DNA of 56,745 nt from an uncultured Clostridia bacterium. GTDB lineage: Bacteria > Bacillota > Clostridia > Christensenellales > Borkfalkiaceae. Below the pieces are notes generated by a model that had not been told where the DNA came from, ran no database searches, and saw nothing but the letters and a program-made list of their open reading frames with translations. Numbering within the stretch: the first letter of the stretch is position 1; each line of letters begins with the position of its first letter. Location: positions 1-56,745 of the forward strand of contig CANQMQ010000010.1 of assembly GCA_947625025.1 (NCBI GenBank), in the 5' to 3' direction. Shown here piece by piece: positions 26,907 through 36,588 of this stretch. A program made the position numbers and the translations under genes.

Positions 26907-28139
26907 TTACACGGCCGTATCCATCGAAAGGGGGGAGATGTAGAAGGCACAAAGGCCGCGGAGGAGCTCTTCGTAATCGGCATATGCCATCGTCTCCACG
27001 GCGGAGTGCATCGCAAGCTGTGCGAGCCCCGCATCCACCGAGGGGATGCTCACCTGCCCCAAGGAGATGGCGCCGAGCGTGCTCCCGCTCCGCACATCCG
27101 AACGGTTGAAGAAGGTCTGATACTTGACGCCCGCATCGCCCAAGATTTTCTTGAGAAGGGCAGTCGTGAGCGCATCCGAGGTATACGCACCGCCCGCATG
27201 CCCCTTGATGACGATGCCGCCGCCCAAGACGGGGCGGTTGGTGGGGTCGCACGTTTCGGGGTGGTTGGGGTGAAGGGCGTGGGCGTTGTCGAGGGAGAGA
27301 AGGAGAGAGCGGGCGTAGGCGCTCAGCCGTTCCTCCTCTCCGCGGCCCTGCGCAATGCCGATGCGGGTGAGGGCGGTTTTCAGGAAATCCCCGCCCGCCC
27401 CCTGCAGGGTGCGGCTCCCGATCTCCTCACTATCGAAACAGGCGCATACGAGGGTCTCTGAAGGGTGCTCGGTGCCGATGAGGGCAGAGAGGGAGGTGTA
27501 GACGGAGACCAAATTATCGATGCGGGGGGAGGAGAGAAATTCTCCGCCATATCCGCTTACGAAGGGTTCCTCGGCGGGCATGGCGAACAGATCCGACGAT
27601 ACCATGTCTGCGATCACCCCCTCAAAATCGCATTTCCCGATGCTGAGCAGGGGGAGCTCCGTCTGAAGATTGGGCGCAAATTTTTCATTAGCATCCCGAT
27701 GCTGATGGATGGCGAGGGAGGGGAGCACCACTTGGAAGCCGCTCGTATACGTCTCCGAAACGAGCTTTCCATCCCGCTCCCGCACGACGCGCCCCGCAAG
27801 GCGTAGGGGGCGGTCGAAGAAGGTGTACCACAGCCCGCCGCCGTAGGGCTCCGCGTTGAGGCGGGTGTAGTTGGCGTCCGAGAGGGCGGGGTTTGCCTTC
27901 AATTTGAAGCAGGGGGAATCGGTGTGCGAGGCGATGAGGCGGTATGCTCCGCCCCTTTGATAGCGGAAGGCGATGAGGCTGCTCCCGCCGCGCACAGCGA
28001 AGTACCCCTTCCCATCCTCGAGGTGCCAATTCTCTCCCTCCGAGAGCCGTAAAAATCCGTGCCCTTCGAGCATGGTTACGGCATTTTCCACGGCATGGTA
28101 GGCGGTGTAAGAGGTTTTCAAAAATTCGGTAAGTTCCAT
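26907..28139 (-). CDS. M18-family aminopeptidase (aspartyl aminopeptidase type)
   Basis: The 410-residue protein shows M18 metal-ligand blocks: ASHTDSPCFKLK near residue 80, DSEEIGSRT in the middle, and a C-terminal block with GSTLGAISLG and MHSAVETMAYAD. The family removes N-terminal residues, often acidic, from cytosolic peptides using two metal ions. I chose the start at MELTEF because the ATG four codons earlier lies inside the TATAAT of a strong promoter. That leaves a leader of about 4 bases and no ribosome site, so translation is probably leaderless. Confidence 0.9.
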   Translation of the reverse strand: MELTEFLKTSYTAYHAVENAVTMLEGHGFLRLSEGENWHLEDGKGYFAVRGGSSLIAFRYQRGGAYRLIASHTDSPCFKLKANPALSDANYTRLNAEPYGGGLWYTFFDRPLRLAGRVVRERDGKLVSETYTSGFQVVLPSLAIHQHRDANEKFAPNLQTELPLLSIGKCDFEGVIADMVSSDLFAMPAEEPFVSGYGGEFLSSPRIDNLVSVYTSLSALIGTEHPSETLVCACFDSEEIGSRTLQGAGGDFLKTALTRIGIAQGRGEEERLSAYARSLLLSLDNAHALHPNHPETCDPTNRPVLGGGIVIKGHAGGAYTSDALTTALLKKILGDAGVKYQTFFNRSDVRSGSTLGAISLGQVSIPSVDAGLAQLAMHSAVETMAYADYEELLRGLCAFYISPLSMDTAV

Positions 28140-28149
28140 AACGGTACCC

Positions 28150-28178
28150 ATTATACACCATTTTTTTGCAAATGGCAA
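28150..28178 (-). promoter_or_regulatory. Promoter of the M18 peptidase gene (minus strand)
   Basis: On the minus strand, TTGCCA (28178-28173) and TATAAT (28155-28150) are 17 bases apart. It diverges from the GH13 promoter 50 bases away. Confidence 0.78.
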
Positions 28179-28227
28179 TCTTTCCGCAGGCGATTCCAAA
28201 AAAACGGCGGCCTTCAATTTTTACATC

Positions 28228-28256
28228 TTGACAGCCCATTTGTGCCGTGGTATAAT
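28228..28256 (+). promoter_or_regulatory. Consensus promoter of the GH13 gene
   Basis: TTGACA (28228-28233) and TATAAT (28251-28256) are separated by 17 bases, with TGG just before the -10. The leader is about 30 bases and carries GGAGG. Confidence 0.88.
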
Positions 28257-28292
28257 GAAGAAGTACGAAAGAGTGAAATGCGGAGGCAGGGC

Positions 28293-29606
28293 ATGTGGTT
28301 TGATGAAGCGGTCTTTTATCAAATCTATCCGCTTGGGCTGTGCGGAGCGGAACGGGAGAACGATTTCGGGGAAGTGCGGCACCGTCTCGGGAAGATCGAG
28401 GCGGAAATTCCACGCCTGCGGGAGCTCGGCGTCACCGCAGTGCTCTTCAACCCCCTCTTCGAGAGCGTGAAGCACGGCTACGATACCGTGGATTTCTTCA
28501 CGGTGGATCGCCGCCTCGGCACCAACGGGGAGTTCAAGGCCCTCGTGGAGAAGTTGCATGCGGCGGGCATCCGCGTGGTGCTCGACGGCGTGTTCAACCA
28601 CGTCGGGCGGGCGTTTGCGCCCTTTCAGGACGTCTGCAAATACCGTGCGGGGAGCAAGTACTGCCCCTGGTTCGAGCTCAACTTCGGCGGGAATTCCCGC
28701 TACAACGATGGGTTTTGGTACGCCGATTGGGAGGGCCACGCCGAGCTCGTGAAGCTCCGCCTCGACTGTGCCGAAGTGCAGGAGTACCTCTTAAACGCCG
28801 TACGGTTCTGGATGGATGAATTCAAGATAGACGGGTTGCGGCTCGACGTCGCCTACCTCCTTCCCTCGTGGTTCTTCGATCTTCTGCGCAGGGCGGTCTC
28901 CGAAAAACGCCCCGATTTCTATTTGATGGGCGAAGTCGTGCACCTCACCAACTTCGGGGGCAACGTCCACGCGGGGCGGCTCAACGCCATCACCAACTAC
29001 GAGTGCGCAAAGGGGCTGATGTCCGCCTTCAACAGCCGCAACCTCTTCGAGATCGAGCATTCGCTCACCCGCCTTTTCGGGGAATTCCCGTGGTCGCTGT
29101 ACCGCGGCAAGAATCTCTTCTCCTTTGTGGATAATCACGATATCCTCCGTGCGGCAACGGCCCTGAAGGAAAAGCGCAATCTTCGGAATTTGTACACCGT
29201 CCTCTTCACCATGCCGGGGGAGCCCTGCGTCTACTACGGCTCCGAATACGGTGCGGAGGGGGATAAATCGGATTTGGATTACAAGCTCCGCCCGTCCATC
29301 GAGGAGATCGATCGGGGAAAGGACCCCGCGCTCTACGCGCATATCGAGGCGCTTGCGCATATCCGCACCGCAAGCCGCGCCCTCGCCTATGGGAGCTATC
29401 GGAAGGCGACCCTCCGCAACACCGATTTCTCCTTTGTGCGGGAAATAGAGGGGGAGAAGATAGTAGTCGCCGTCAACATCTCGGAAGCCCCCTGCACGAT
29501 AAGTGCGGATACGGGGAAGGGGGTAGACCTTTTAACGGGAAGCGAAGTAGACCTCGGGAATTTAAGCCTTGCGCCCTTCTCTTCCATGGTCTGCCGTAAA
29601 CAATAA
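28293..29606 (+). CDS. GH13 family alpha-glucan hydrolase (neopullulanase/amylase-like)
   Basis: The 437-residue protein is a compact GH13 barrel: FYQIYPLG at the start, DGVFNHVG (conserved region I), GLRLDVA (nucleophile Asp), LMGEVV (acid/base Glu) and FVDNHD (third Asp), then a short beta domain. It lacks the N-terminal domain of classic cyclomaltodextrinases and has no signal peptide, so it probably acts inside the cell on short maltodextrins. The start is the ATG behind GGAGGCAGG. The TerB-like gene follows after 26 bases. Confidence 0.88.
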   Translation: MWFDEAVFYQIYPLGLCGAERENDFGEVRHRLGKIEAEIPRLRELGVTAVLFNPLFESVKHGYDTVDFFTVDRRLGTNGEFKALVEKLHAAGIRVVLDGVFNHVGRAFAPFQDVCKYRAGSKYCPWFELNFGGNSRYNDGFWYADWEGHAELVKLRLDCAEVQEYLLNAVRFWMDEFKIDGLRLDVAYLLPSWFFDLLRRAVSEKRPDFYLMGEVVHLTNFGGNVHAGRLNAITNYECAKGLMSAFNSRNLFEIEHSLTRLFGEFPWSLYRGKNLFSFVDNHDILRAATALKEKRNLRNLYTVLFTMPGEPCVYYGSEYGAEGDKSDLDYKLRPSIEEIDRGKDPALYAHIEALAHIRTASRALAYGSYRKATLRNTDFSFVREIEGEKIVVAVNISEAPCTISADTGKGVDLLTGSEVDLGNLSLAPFSSMVCRKQ

Positions 29607-29632
29607 AAATCATCATATAGGAGGAAATAAAA

Positions 29633-30085
29633 ATGAAAGAATTCAACAGGCTCTGTAATGAATTCGAACAACTGGATGCGGCCTCGTATGCCCTCATCCT
29701 TGCGGAGAAATCGGCGAAGATCGTCCCCGCGCTCGCGGCCATCACGGAGGATGGCTTGGATGGCGTTGCGCTGTTTGCAAGCTTCATCGTGGGCGCAGTC
29801 GTCGCAGACGGCGATCTTTCCGTGGAGGAGTTCGCGATCACCTTCCCGCTCTTTCAGGCATTCTTCGGGGAGGATGTCAGTTACGAAGATTGTAACTACG
29901 TCGTCCGCAAGATGCGCCGTGAGAGCAGAGTGATGGCAAAGTACGTCGATGAGATGGTGGATGCGTTCGGGCAGCTCTCCGAAGAGCTGAAGGACGACAT
30001 CGTGCTCGTCTGCCTCATGATTTGCGCCATCGATGGCAAGGTCACCCAAAAGGAGAAGCAGTGGATCAAGAAGCTCCTCAAGTAA
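29633..30085 (+). CDS. TerB-like (TerB_N/tellurite-type) helical domain protein
   Basis: The 150-residue helical protein has the two acidic TerB-type motifs, VVADGDLSVEE (about 54-64) and CAIDGKVTQKEKQWIKK near the C-terminus. In TerB these help form a metal-binding surface. There is no signal peptide. The start follows TAGGAGG. Other parts of a tellurite-type system (kinase, PP2C, VWA) lie 13-26 kb upstream, so it may belong to the same network even though it sits next to a GH13 gene; that link is inference. Confidence 0.75.
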   Translation: MKEFNRLCNEFEQLDAASYALILAEKSAKIVPALAAITEDGLDGVALFASFIVGAVVADGDLSVEEFAITFPLFQAFFGEDVSYEDCNYVVRKMRRESRVMAKYVDEMVDAFGQLSEELKDDIVLVCLMICAIDGKVTQKEKQWIKKLLK

Positions 30086-30097
30086 GCAAACCCGCAC

Positions 30098-30122
30098 GGC
30101 CCCTCCTTTGAGGGGCCATTTT
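30098..30122 (+). terminator. Intrinsic terminator after the TerB-like gene
   Basis: GGCCCCTC and GAGGGGCC form an 8-bp stem with a 4-base loop, followed by ATTTT. Confidence 0.85.
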
Positions 30123-30138
30123 AGAAGAATTATCGTAT

Positions 30139-31508
<1,370 letters not shown>

Positions 31509-31529
31509 TTTTTCGAACCTCTTTCCCCA

Positions 31530-31560
31530 CCCCCATGCTCCCCGCATGGGGGTTTATTTT
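31530..31560 (+). terminator. Intrinsic terminator after gdhA
   Basis: CCCCCATGC and GCATGGGGG form a 9-bp stem with a 5-base loop, followed by TTTATTTT. Confidence 0.85.
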
Positions 31561-31583
31561 GTCATACTGCCCACACTTAAGGC

Positions 31584-31676
31584 TGAGATTTCTCGGCAAG
31601 CTCGAAATGACACACTTTCCCGCCCTCATCTCGACGCTCCGAAGGAGCGGAGGAGAAGCGGAGTCGAGAAATCTCA
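31584..31676. repeat. Dispersed palindromic repeat, copy A
   Basis: A roughly 93-bp element is bounded by 12-bp inverted ends (TGAGATTTCTCG at 31584-31595 and its complement at 31665-31676). Its first 30 bases recur exactly, inverted, at 33588-33617. Similar GAGATTTCTC/TCGAAATGAC words are common as interspersed repeats in gut bacteria. It holds no coding sequence. Confidence 0.8.
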
Positions 31677-31733
31677 TCATAATAAAATAATAAAAATTTT
31701 TTCCAAAAATTTCCAAAAACATGGTTAAAGTGC

Positions 31734-31760
31734 TTGACAAACGGGGGGGGGTGATATAAT
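31734..31760 (+). promoter_or_regulatory. Promoter with nine-G tract in the spacer (possible phase switch)
   Basis: TTGACA (31734-31739) and TATAAT (31755-31760) are only 15 bases apart, and nine of those bases are a G run (31743-31751). Slippage by one or two G would bring the spacer to 16-17, so promoter strength could vary between cells. Confidence 0.7.
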
Positions 31761-31803
31761 AGAAGTCAGGCCTAAAGGCCAAAATCACAGTTTGGAGGAA
31801 AGT

Positions 31804-33450
31804 ATGAAGAAATTCATAAGCGTCGTAATGGCGGCGCTCATGGCAGTTTCGCTCTGCGCCCTCGCGGCATGCGACGACGACAAGGACAAGGCCCCCGTCA
31901 AGTACACGGTCACCTACGACGCGAATGGCGGCGAAGGCACCGCGCCCGCAGCGGAGAGCTATGAAGAGGGGGCAACGGTCACCGTAAAACCCGCCACCAC
32001 CTTCACCCGCGATGGGTACGCCTTCACGAAGTGGAACGACGGCACGGCCGACATCGCAGCAGGTGCCACCTTCAAGATGCCCGCAAAGAATGTCACGTTG
32101 AAGGCACAGTGGGAAGAAGTCATTCCACAGCTTGAAGGGGTGTGGTACGGTGAAATGGAAAAGCCGTTAGATGGTTACGGCATGCAGACCGCCTTCTTCA
32201 AATATTCCATTGTCGAAGGCAATGTGCTGAAAACAGAGGGCGCGGAGGACGAGCCGCACGATCTCACCGTAGTCGCCCTCATGGGGCAACCCCTTGAGGG
32301 GCGCGATTTGGAGTTGGGCATGTGTGCCACGATGGATGAGGTGGAGGATGCCCCCGGGACGTACACGGGTTCGATGTATAATTTTGTTTGGGATGAAGAG
32401 GAAAAGACGCTCACGCTCAAGATCCCCGATGATTCGGATGAGGGAGAGGGTGAGGACGAGGAAGAGATGAAGTATATCGATCTTCCGCTCAAATATTCGC
32501 CCCAAATCAAGAGTGCGCCCGAGTTTGACGGAACGTACTACAATGTTTATCATTCATACTATTCAGGCGAATGTGATGAGCTCGTCGTCGAAGATGATAC
32601 GGTCACCATCACGGAAATGTCCGTCAATGCGTCGGAGCCCAAAACGGATCCGAGGACGGAGACGTCGCACATCATAGGTTATGTCGGCGAATATGCCATC
32701 GTAACGGACCAATACGCTCCCTTCCATGATGTCATGCGGCGTACGGGCGAGGGCATTGAATATATCAGCGGACAGGGGGCAGGGCCTACCGTCTATGTTA
32801 CAAAGAAGCCCGGCTCGCACACGGTTACCCTCCAATACGACGGAGAGACGATCGGTGAGCCCATCGAGCTCATGGAGGGCTGTTCGCTCGGCAACTTCAT
32901 GTCTGACGCCGAGGACGAGATCAAGGAGACGCTCGGAGCTGCCGCCGAGGGCAAGCAAATCGATTGGTATAAGGGGGAGGAGCGGTATGAGTATTACTTC
33001 CTTCCCGAAGAGGACATCGTACTCACCGCCCGCCTCGTAACCGCCCTCCCGCACATCAAGTTCCAAACGCCGTACACGGACCCGTATGCGGATAAAACAT
33101 TCATAGAAGCAAGCGGTGATACCTACTTTACAAGCGGGTATTACTATGCGAACGGGGGAATGTTTATGCCGTTCCATGACGGCGTGAACCGCATCGATAT
33201 CGTCCGCACCTTCTTCACTTTGGAGGCAGACGGCACCTATACCCTCACCTTCCCCACCCTCGATAAGTTTGATTGGAAGATCCATGAGGACTATACGTTC
33301 GGAGGCTGGGAACTCAAGAGCGGCACGGGCGGCACGGGCGGCCCTTCAACGTTCTATCAACCCGGTGCAAAGTTGACGGGGCTTACCTCCGCCGATAGCT
33401 ACACATTCTACGCCGTCGCTACGCCGAAGAGCGCAGCGAAGGGATCCTGA
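31804..33450 (+). CDS. Surface lipoprotein with InlB-type repeats
   Basis: The 548-residue protein has a lipoprotein signal peptide ending LAAC (Cys23), so it is anchored outside the membrane. One InlB/Listeria-Bacteroides repeat follows (about 33-105: YTVTYDANGG to VTLKAQW), and a related segment is near the C-terminus (DYTFGGWELKSGTGG). The middle shows no family I recognise. These repeats often space surface adhesins. The start is the ATG behind GGAGG. The promoter has a homopolymeric G tract and the gene lies between inverted dispersed repeats. I found no LPxTG motif. Confidence 0.8.
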   Translation: MKKFISVVMAALMAVSLCALAACDDDKDKAPVKYTVTYDANGGEGTAPAAESYEEGATVTVKPATTFTRDGYAFTKWNDGTADIAAGATFKMPAKNVTLKAQWEEVIPQLEGVWYGEMEKPLDGYGMQTAFFKYSIVEGNVLKTEGAEDEPHDLTVVALMGQPLEGRDLELGMCATMDEVEDAPGTYTGSMYNFVWDEEEKTLTLKIPDDSDEGEGEDEEEMKYIDLPLKYSPQIKSAPEFDGTYYNVYHSYYSGECDELVVEDDTVTITEMSVNASEPKTDPRTETSHIIGYVGEYAIVTDQYAPFHDVMRRTGEGIEYISGQGAGPTVYVTKKPGSHTVTLQYDGETIGEPIELMEGCSLGNFMSDAEDEIKETLGAAAEGKQIDWYKGEERYEYYFLPEEDIVLTARLVTALPHIKFQTPYTDPYADKTFIEASGDTYFTSGYYYANGGMFMPFHDGVNRIDIVRTFFTLEADGTYTLTFPTLDKFDWKIHEDYTFGGWELKSGTGGTGGPSTFYQPGAKLTGLTSADSYTFYAVATPKSAAKGS

Positions 33451-33470
33451 TCCACGGAAAAAATAAGTCG

Positions 33471-33498
33471 GCGGGGGACCTCTTCGGTCCCCCGCTTT
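33471..33498 (+). terminator. Intrinsic terminator after the lipoprotein gene
   Basis: GCGGGGGACC and GGTCCCCCGC form a perfect 10-bp stem with a TCTTC loop. The T-run is short (TTTGT). Confidence 0.75.
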
Positions 33499-33587
33499 GT
33501 CATACTCGGGGAAGGCCATTGCGGCCTTTCTCATCCCCTCATCCCGTTCTCTCGGCCCCTTCGGGGCCTCGGAATGAGGGTGGGGGA

Positions 33588-33790
33588 GTGTCATTTCGAG
33601 CTTGCCGAGAAATCTCATCCTTGCCCACCCCTCGAGGGGTGGGTGCCCCGAAGGGGCAGAAGGGGTGAATTCTAATTGGAACCACATTAGAAACACCCCC
33701 TCACCGCCCTACGGGCGGAGCTCCCCCTCAAGGGGGAGCCGAGACTGAGATTTCTCCACGCGCTCACTTCGTTCGCTTGGTCGAAATGAC
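33588..33790. repeat. Dispersed palindromic repeat, composite copy B/C
   Basis: About 200 bp are bounded by GTCATTTCGA (33590) and TCGAAATGAC (33781-33790), with inner GAGAAATCTCA / TGAGATTTCTC words (33607-33617, 33746-33756). Between them are several short GC hairpins, such as CCCCTC/GAGGGG and CTCCCCCT/AGGGGGAG. The first 30 bases are an exact inverted copy of the start of copy A. No gene is present. Confidence 0.75.
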
Positions 33791-33824
33791 AAGGCCCGTT
33801 GTCATATTCGGGGCGGGAAGATGC

Positions 33825-33830
33825 TATACT
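33825..33830 (+). promoter_or_regulatory. Likely -10 element abutting the DUF368 gene
   Basis: TATACT ends 6 bases before the ATG at 33837, so transcription would start at the start codon itself. The best -35 (TTGTCA, 33799) is 20 bases away, too far to be convincing. Confidence 0.4.
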
Positions 33831-33836
33831 GATAGC

Positions 33837-34709
33837 ATGGAGCAGAGCATTTCGGCAGAGAGGGGAGGGTTTTTCAGGGATATTTTGCGGGGGGCGGCGA
33901 TCGGGCTTGCCTTCATCGTGCCCGGGTTTTCGGGCGGTACGGTTGCCGCCCTCCTCGGGGTATACGAGAAGATCATCGGCGCCCTCACCGATCTCCGTCA
34001 CTTCAAGCGCAGTTTTTTTACCCTGTTGCCCTTTGCGATCGGCATGGCGGTGGGGATCGCCGCCCTCATCTTTCCCATCCGATGGGCATTGCAGGTTTAC
34101 CCCGTCCCCACCGTGACCCTCTTTATCGGGCTCTCCCTCGGCGGGCTGCCCGCCCTACGCGAACGGGCGGGGAAATTCAGGGCGGTGCACCTTCTTTCCT
34201 TCCTCGTGCCCCTCGTTGCCGCCGCGGGGCTCGCCTTTCTGCCGCATGCGGAGCGCGCGGAGGGCTTTCTATACGACCTCGACATCCTGCAATATCTCAC
34301 CCTCTTCTTCGCCTTTGCGCTCGCCGCCTGTGCCCTCGTGGTGCCCGGGATCTCGGGCTCGATGATCCTGCTCATCTTCGGCTATTATGCGCCCATCATC
34401 GACTTGGCATCCAACCTCCTCTTCCATGGCACACAGCCCCTCGTAAGCATTTTTGTGCTCCTCATCGCGGGCATGGGTATGGCGTTTGGCTTCATCGGCA
34501 TCTCTTACCTCATGAAATTTTTCTTGAAGAAATTCCCGCACGGCACCTATTTTGCTATCCTCGGGTTTATCTTGGGGAGCGTCGCCGCCGTCTACGCCTC
34601 CGTTCCCGCAAGCCTTGCGACCCCTTGGGAGTGGGTGGTCTCCCTCCTTCTCCTTCTCGTAGGCGCCGCAAGCTCCCTGATTTTATGCCGCCTTGCAAAA
34701 AAGAAGTAG
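33837..34709 (+). CDS. DUF368 membrane protein (PopT-like undecaprenyl-phosphate transporter)
   Basis: The 290-residue, highly hydrophobic protein carries the two DUF368 signatures, VPGFSGGTVAALLGVYE near residue 29 and VPGISGSMILLIFG near residue 180, in an internally repeated fold. Members (PopT) are known to return undecaprenyl phosphate across the membrane for cell-wall synthesis. No ribosome site precedes the ATG and a -10-like element ends 6 bases before it, so the message may be leaderless. It follows the dispersed repeat block and is probably its own unit, since the next gene has a good promoter. Confidence 0.88.
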   Translation: MEQSISAERGGFFRDILRGAAIGLAFIVPGFSGGTVAALLGVYEKIIGALTDLRHFKRSFFTLLPFAIGMAVGIAALIFPIRWALQVYPVPTVTLFIGLSLGGLPALRERAGKFRAVHLLSFLVPLVAAAGLAFLPHAERAEGFLYDLDILQYLTLFFAFALAACALVVPGISGSMILLIFGYYAPIIDLASNLLFHGTQPLVSIFVLLIAGMGMAFGFIGISYLMKFFLKKFPHGTYFAILGFILGSVAAVYASVPASLATPWEWVVSLLLLLVGAASSLILCRLAKKK

Positions 34710-34739
34710 CGCATTTTTGCGGTGCGCCCCGCAATTTGT

Positions 34740-34768
34740 TTGCTTAAATGCCCGTAATATGGTATAAT
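34740..34768 (+). promoter_or_regulatory. Sigma-A promoter of the ABC-F gene
   Basis: TTGCTT (34740-34745) and TATAAT (34763-34768) are 17 bases apart, giving a leader of about 20 bases with GTGAGG. Confidence 0.8.
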
Positions 34769-34794
34769 TACCCCGAAAATTTTGTGAGGTGCGC

Positions 34795-36369
34795 ATGTTA
34801 CAGGTCAACGGGGTCAGTCTGCAATACGGCAGTAAGAAGTTGTTTGAGGATGTCAATCTCAAATTCACAAAGGGGAATTGTTACGGCATCATCGGCGCAA
34901 ACGGCGCGGGCAAATCCACCTTTTTGAAGGTGCTCTCGGGGGAGATCGAGCCCAACAAGGGCGAAGTCATCCTCGATAAGAATGAGCGGATGTCCGTCCT
35001 CGCCCAGAATCAGAATAAATACGATTTCGAGACGGTACTCCGCACCGTCATGCTCGGGCATAGGCGGCTCGTGGAAATTATGGATGAAAAGGACGCCCTC
35101 TACGCCCATGCCGAATTCACCGAGGAGGACGGCGCACGGGCGGCTGAGCTCGAGAGCGAATTTGCGGAACTCGGCGGTTGGGAGGCGGAGAGCGAGGCGG
35201 AGACCCTCTTAAACGGGTTGGATATCCCCGCGCAGTACCACTCCATGCTGATGGGGGAGCTCGACGCCAAGCAAAAGGTAAAGGTACTCTTAGCCCAGGC
35301 CCTCTTCGGCAACCCCGATGTGCTCCTCTTGGATGAGCCCACCAACAACCTCGACCTCAAGACGGCACGTTGGCTCGAAAACTATCTCCTCGATTTCGAG
35401 AACACCATCATCATCGTCTCCCACAACCGCCACTTCTTAAATAAGGTCTGCACCCACATCTGCGATGTGGACTTCGGGAAGATCAATTTGTACCTCGGGA
35501 ATTACGATTTCTGGTATCAGACCTCCCAACTCCTCGCCCGCCAACAGCGGGATGCCAACAAGAAGGCGGAACAGCGCGCCGCAGAGCTCCGCGAATTCAT
35601 CGCCCGCTTTGCCGCCAATGCCTCCAAATCGCGACAGGCCACCTCCCGGAAAAAGGAACTTGAAAAGCTCGAGATCACCGATTTCAAGCCCTCCCTCCGC
35701 AAGTATCCCTACATCGACTTCAAATATGAGCGGGAGATCGGCAATGATATCCTCGTCGTCGAGAAACTCACCAAGAAGGGGTACTTCGAGGATATCTCCT
35801 TCACCGTACAGCGGGGGGATAAGATCGGCATCCTCTCCGATAAATCCACTTCCGTCACCATGCTCTACGATATTCTCATGGGCAAGGCGGAGCCCGATTC
35901 GGGCACCGTGAAGTGGGGCAAGACCATCATCTCCTCCTATTTCCCGCTCGACAACAGTGAATACTTCGACGGGTGCTCGCTGACCCTCGTGCAGTGGCTC
36001 TCCCAATTCTCCAAGGACCATTACGAAGAGTACCTCCGCGGTTGGCTCGGGCGCATGCTCTTTTCGGGAGAGGAGGCCCTAAAGGAGGCCAAAGTGCTCT
36101 CGGGAGGGGAGAAGGTGCGCTGTATGCTCGCCAAGATGATGCTCGAAGGGGGGAACTTCCTCATCCTCGATGAGCCCACCAACCACCTCGATTTGGAGAG
36201 CATCACCTCCTTGAACAACGGCCTCACCGCCTTCAAGGGCTGCCTGCTCCTCACCTCGCACGATCAGGAGCTCATGAATACCGTCTGCAACCGCATCATC
36301 ACGGTAAACGGCACAAAGACCTTCGACCGGAATGTGACGTTTGATGAATATGTGGACTTAACGACCTGA
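34795..36369 (+). CDS. ABC-F family ATPase (YbiT-like)
   Basis: The 524-residue cytosolic protein has two ABC ATPase domains joined by a charged linker, without membrane segments, as in ABC-F translation or antibiotic-resistance factors. The first domain has Walker A GANGAGKST and Walker B VLLLDEPTNNLD, but its signature reads MGELDAKQ rather than LSGGQ. The second has LSGGEK and FLILDEPTNHLD, but its Walker A is degraded (GILSDKSTSV, no GxGK). So probably one composite ATP site is fully formed. The start is the ATG behind GTGAGG, preferred over a GTG two codons upstream. Confidence 0.88.
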   Translation: MLQVNGVSLQYGSKKLFEDVNLKFTKGNCYGIIGANGAGKSTFLKVLSGEIEPNKGEVILDKNERMSVLAQNQNKYDFETVLRTVMLGHRRLVEIMDEKDALYAHAEFTEEDGARAAELESEFAELGGWEAESEAETLLNGLDIPAQYHSMLMGELDAKQKVKVLLAQALFGNPDVLLLDEPTNNLDLKTARWLENYLLDFENTIIIVSHNRHFLNKVCTHICDVDFGKINLYLGNYDFWYQTSQLLARQQRDANKKAEQRAAELREFIARFAANASKSRQATSRKKELEKLEITDFKPSLRKYPYIDFKYEREIGNDILVVEKLTKKGYFEDISFTVQRGDKIGILSDKSTSVTMLYDILMGKAEPDSGTVKWGKTIISSYFPLDNSEYFDGCSLTLVQWLSQFSKDHYEEYLRGWLGRMLFSGEEALKEAKVLSGGEKVRCMLAKMMLEGGNFLILDEPTNHLDLESITSLNNGLTAFKGCLLLTSHDQELMNTVCNRIITVNGTKTFDRNVTFDEYVDLTT

Positions 36370-36443
36370 ATTCACGGGAAAAAATGTGAATTTCAATATA
36401 ATTCATCTTGTAAACAATAAAAATTCTATCACATTTCTATCAC

Positions 36444-36481
36444 AAATACCCGTTGGGAAACGCCATTCTCAGCGGGTATTT
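36444..36481 (+). terminator. Hairpin after the ABC-F gene
   Basis: AAATACCCG and CGGGTATTT form a 9-bp stem around a 20-base loop that can pair further. The T-run overlaps the stem end (TATTTCTT). It is probably the ABC-F terminator. Confidence 0.55.
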
Positions 36482-36485
36482 CTTA

Positions 36486-36528
36486 CGTCGAATGTGAAGT
36501 TTTCATGTCGAAATAGGTCGTATCGACA
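36486..36528. promoter_or_regulatory. Three Spo0A-box-like sites upstream of spo0A
   Basis: CGTCGAA (36486-36492), TGTCGAA (36506-36512, exact 0A-box consensus) and the complement of TGTCGAT (36522-36528) lie together. They suggest Spo0A binds its own control region. Confidence 0.6.
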
Positions 36529-36585
36529 ATTCTGTACAAAATTCGAGGAATTCTGTACAGAATTTTTTGATTTTTGTACAAAAAT
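36528..36585. promoter_or_regulatory. Triple TGTACA palindrome array, 21-bp phased
   Basis: Three 16-bp palindromes have TGTACA cores at 36533, 36554 and 36575. The second (AATTCTGTACAGAATT) and third (ATTTTTGTACAAAAAT) are perfect; the first has one mismatch. Centres are exactly 21 bases apart, two helical turns, and the last ends 4 bases before the -35. This looks like a same-face operator array for an unidentified dimeric regulator. Confidence 0.65.
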
Positions 36586-36588
36586 GAC

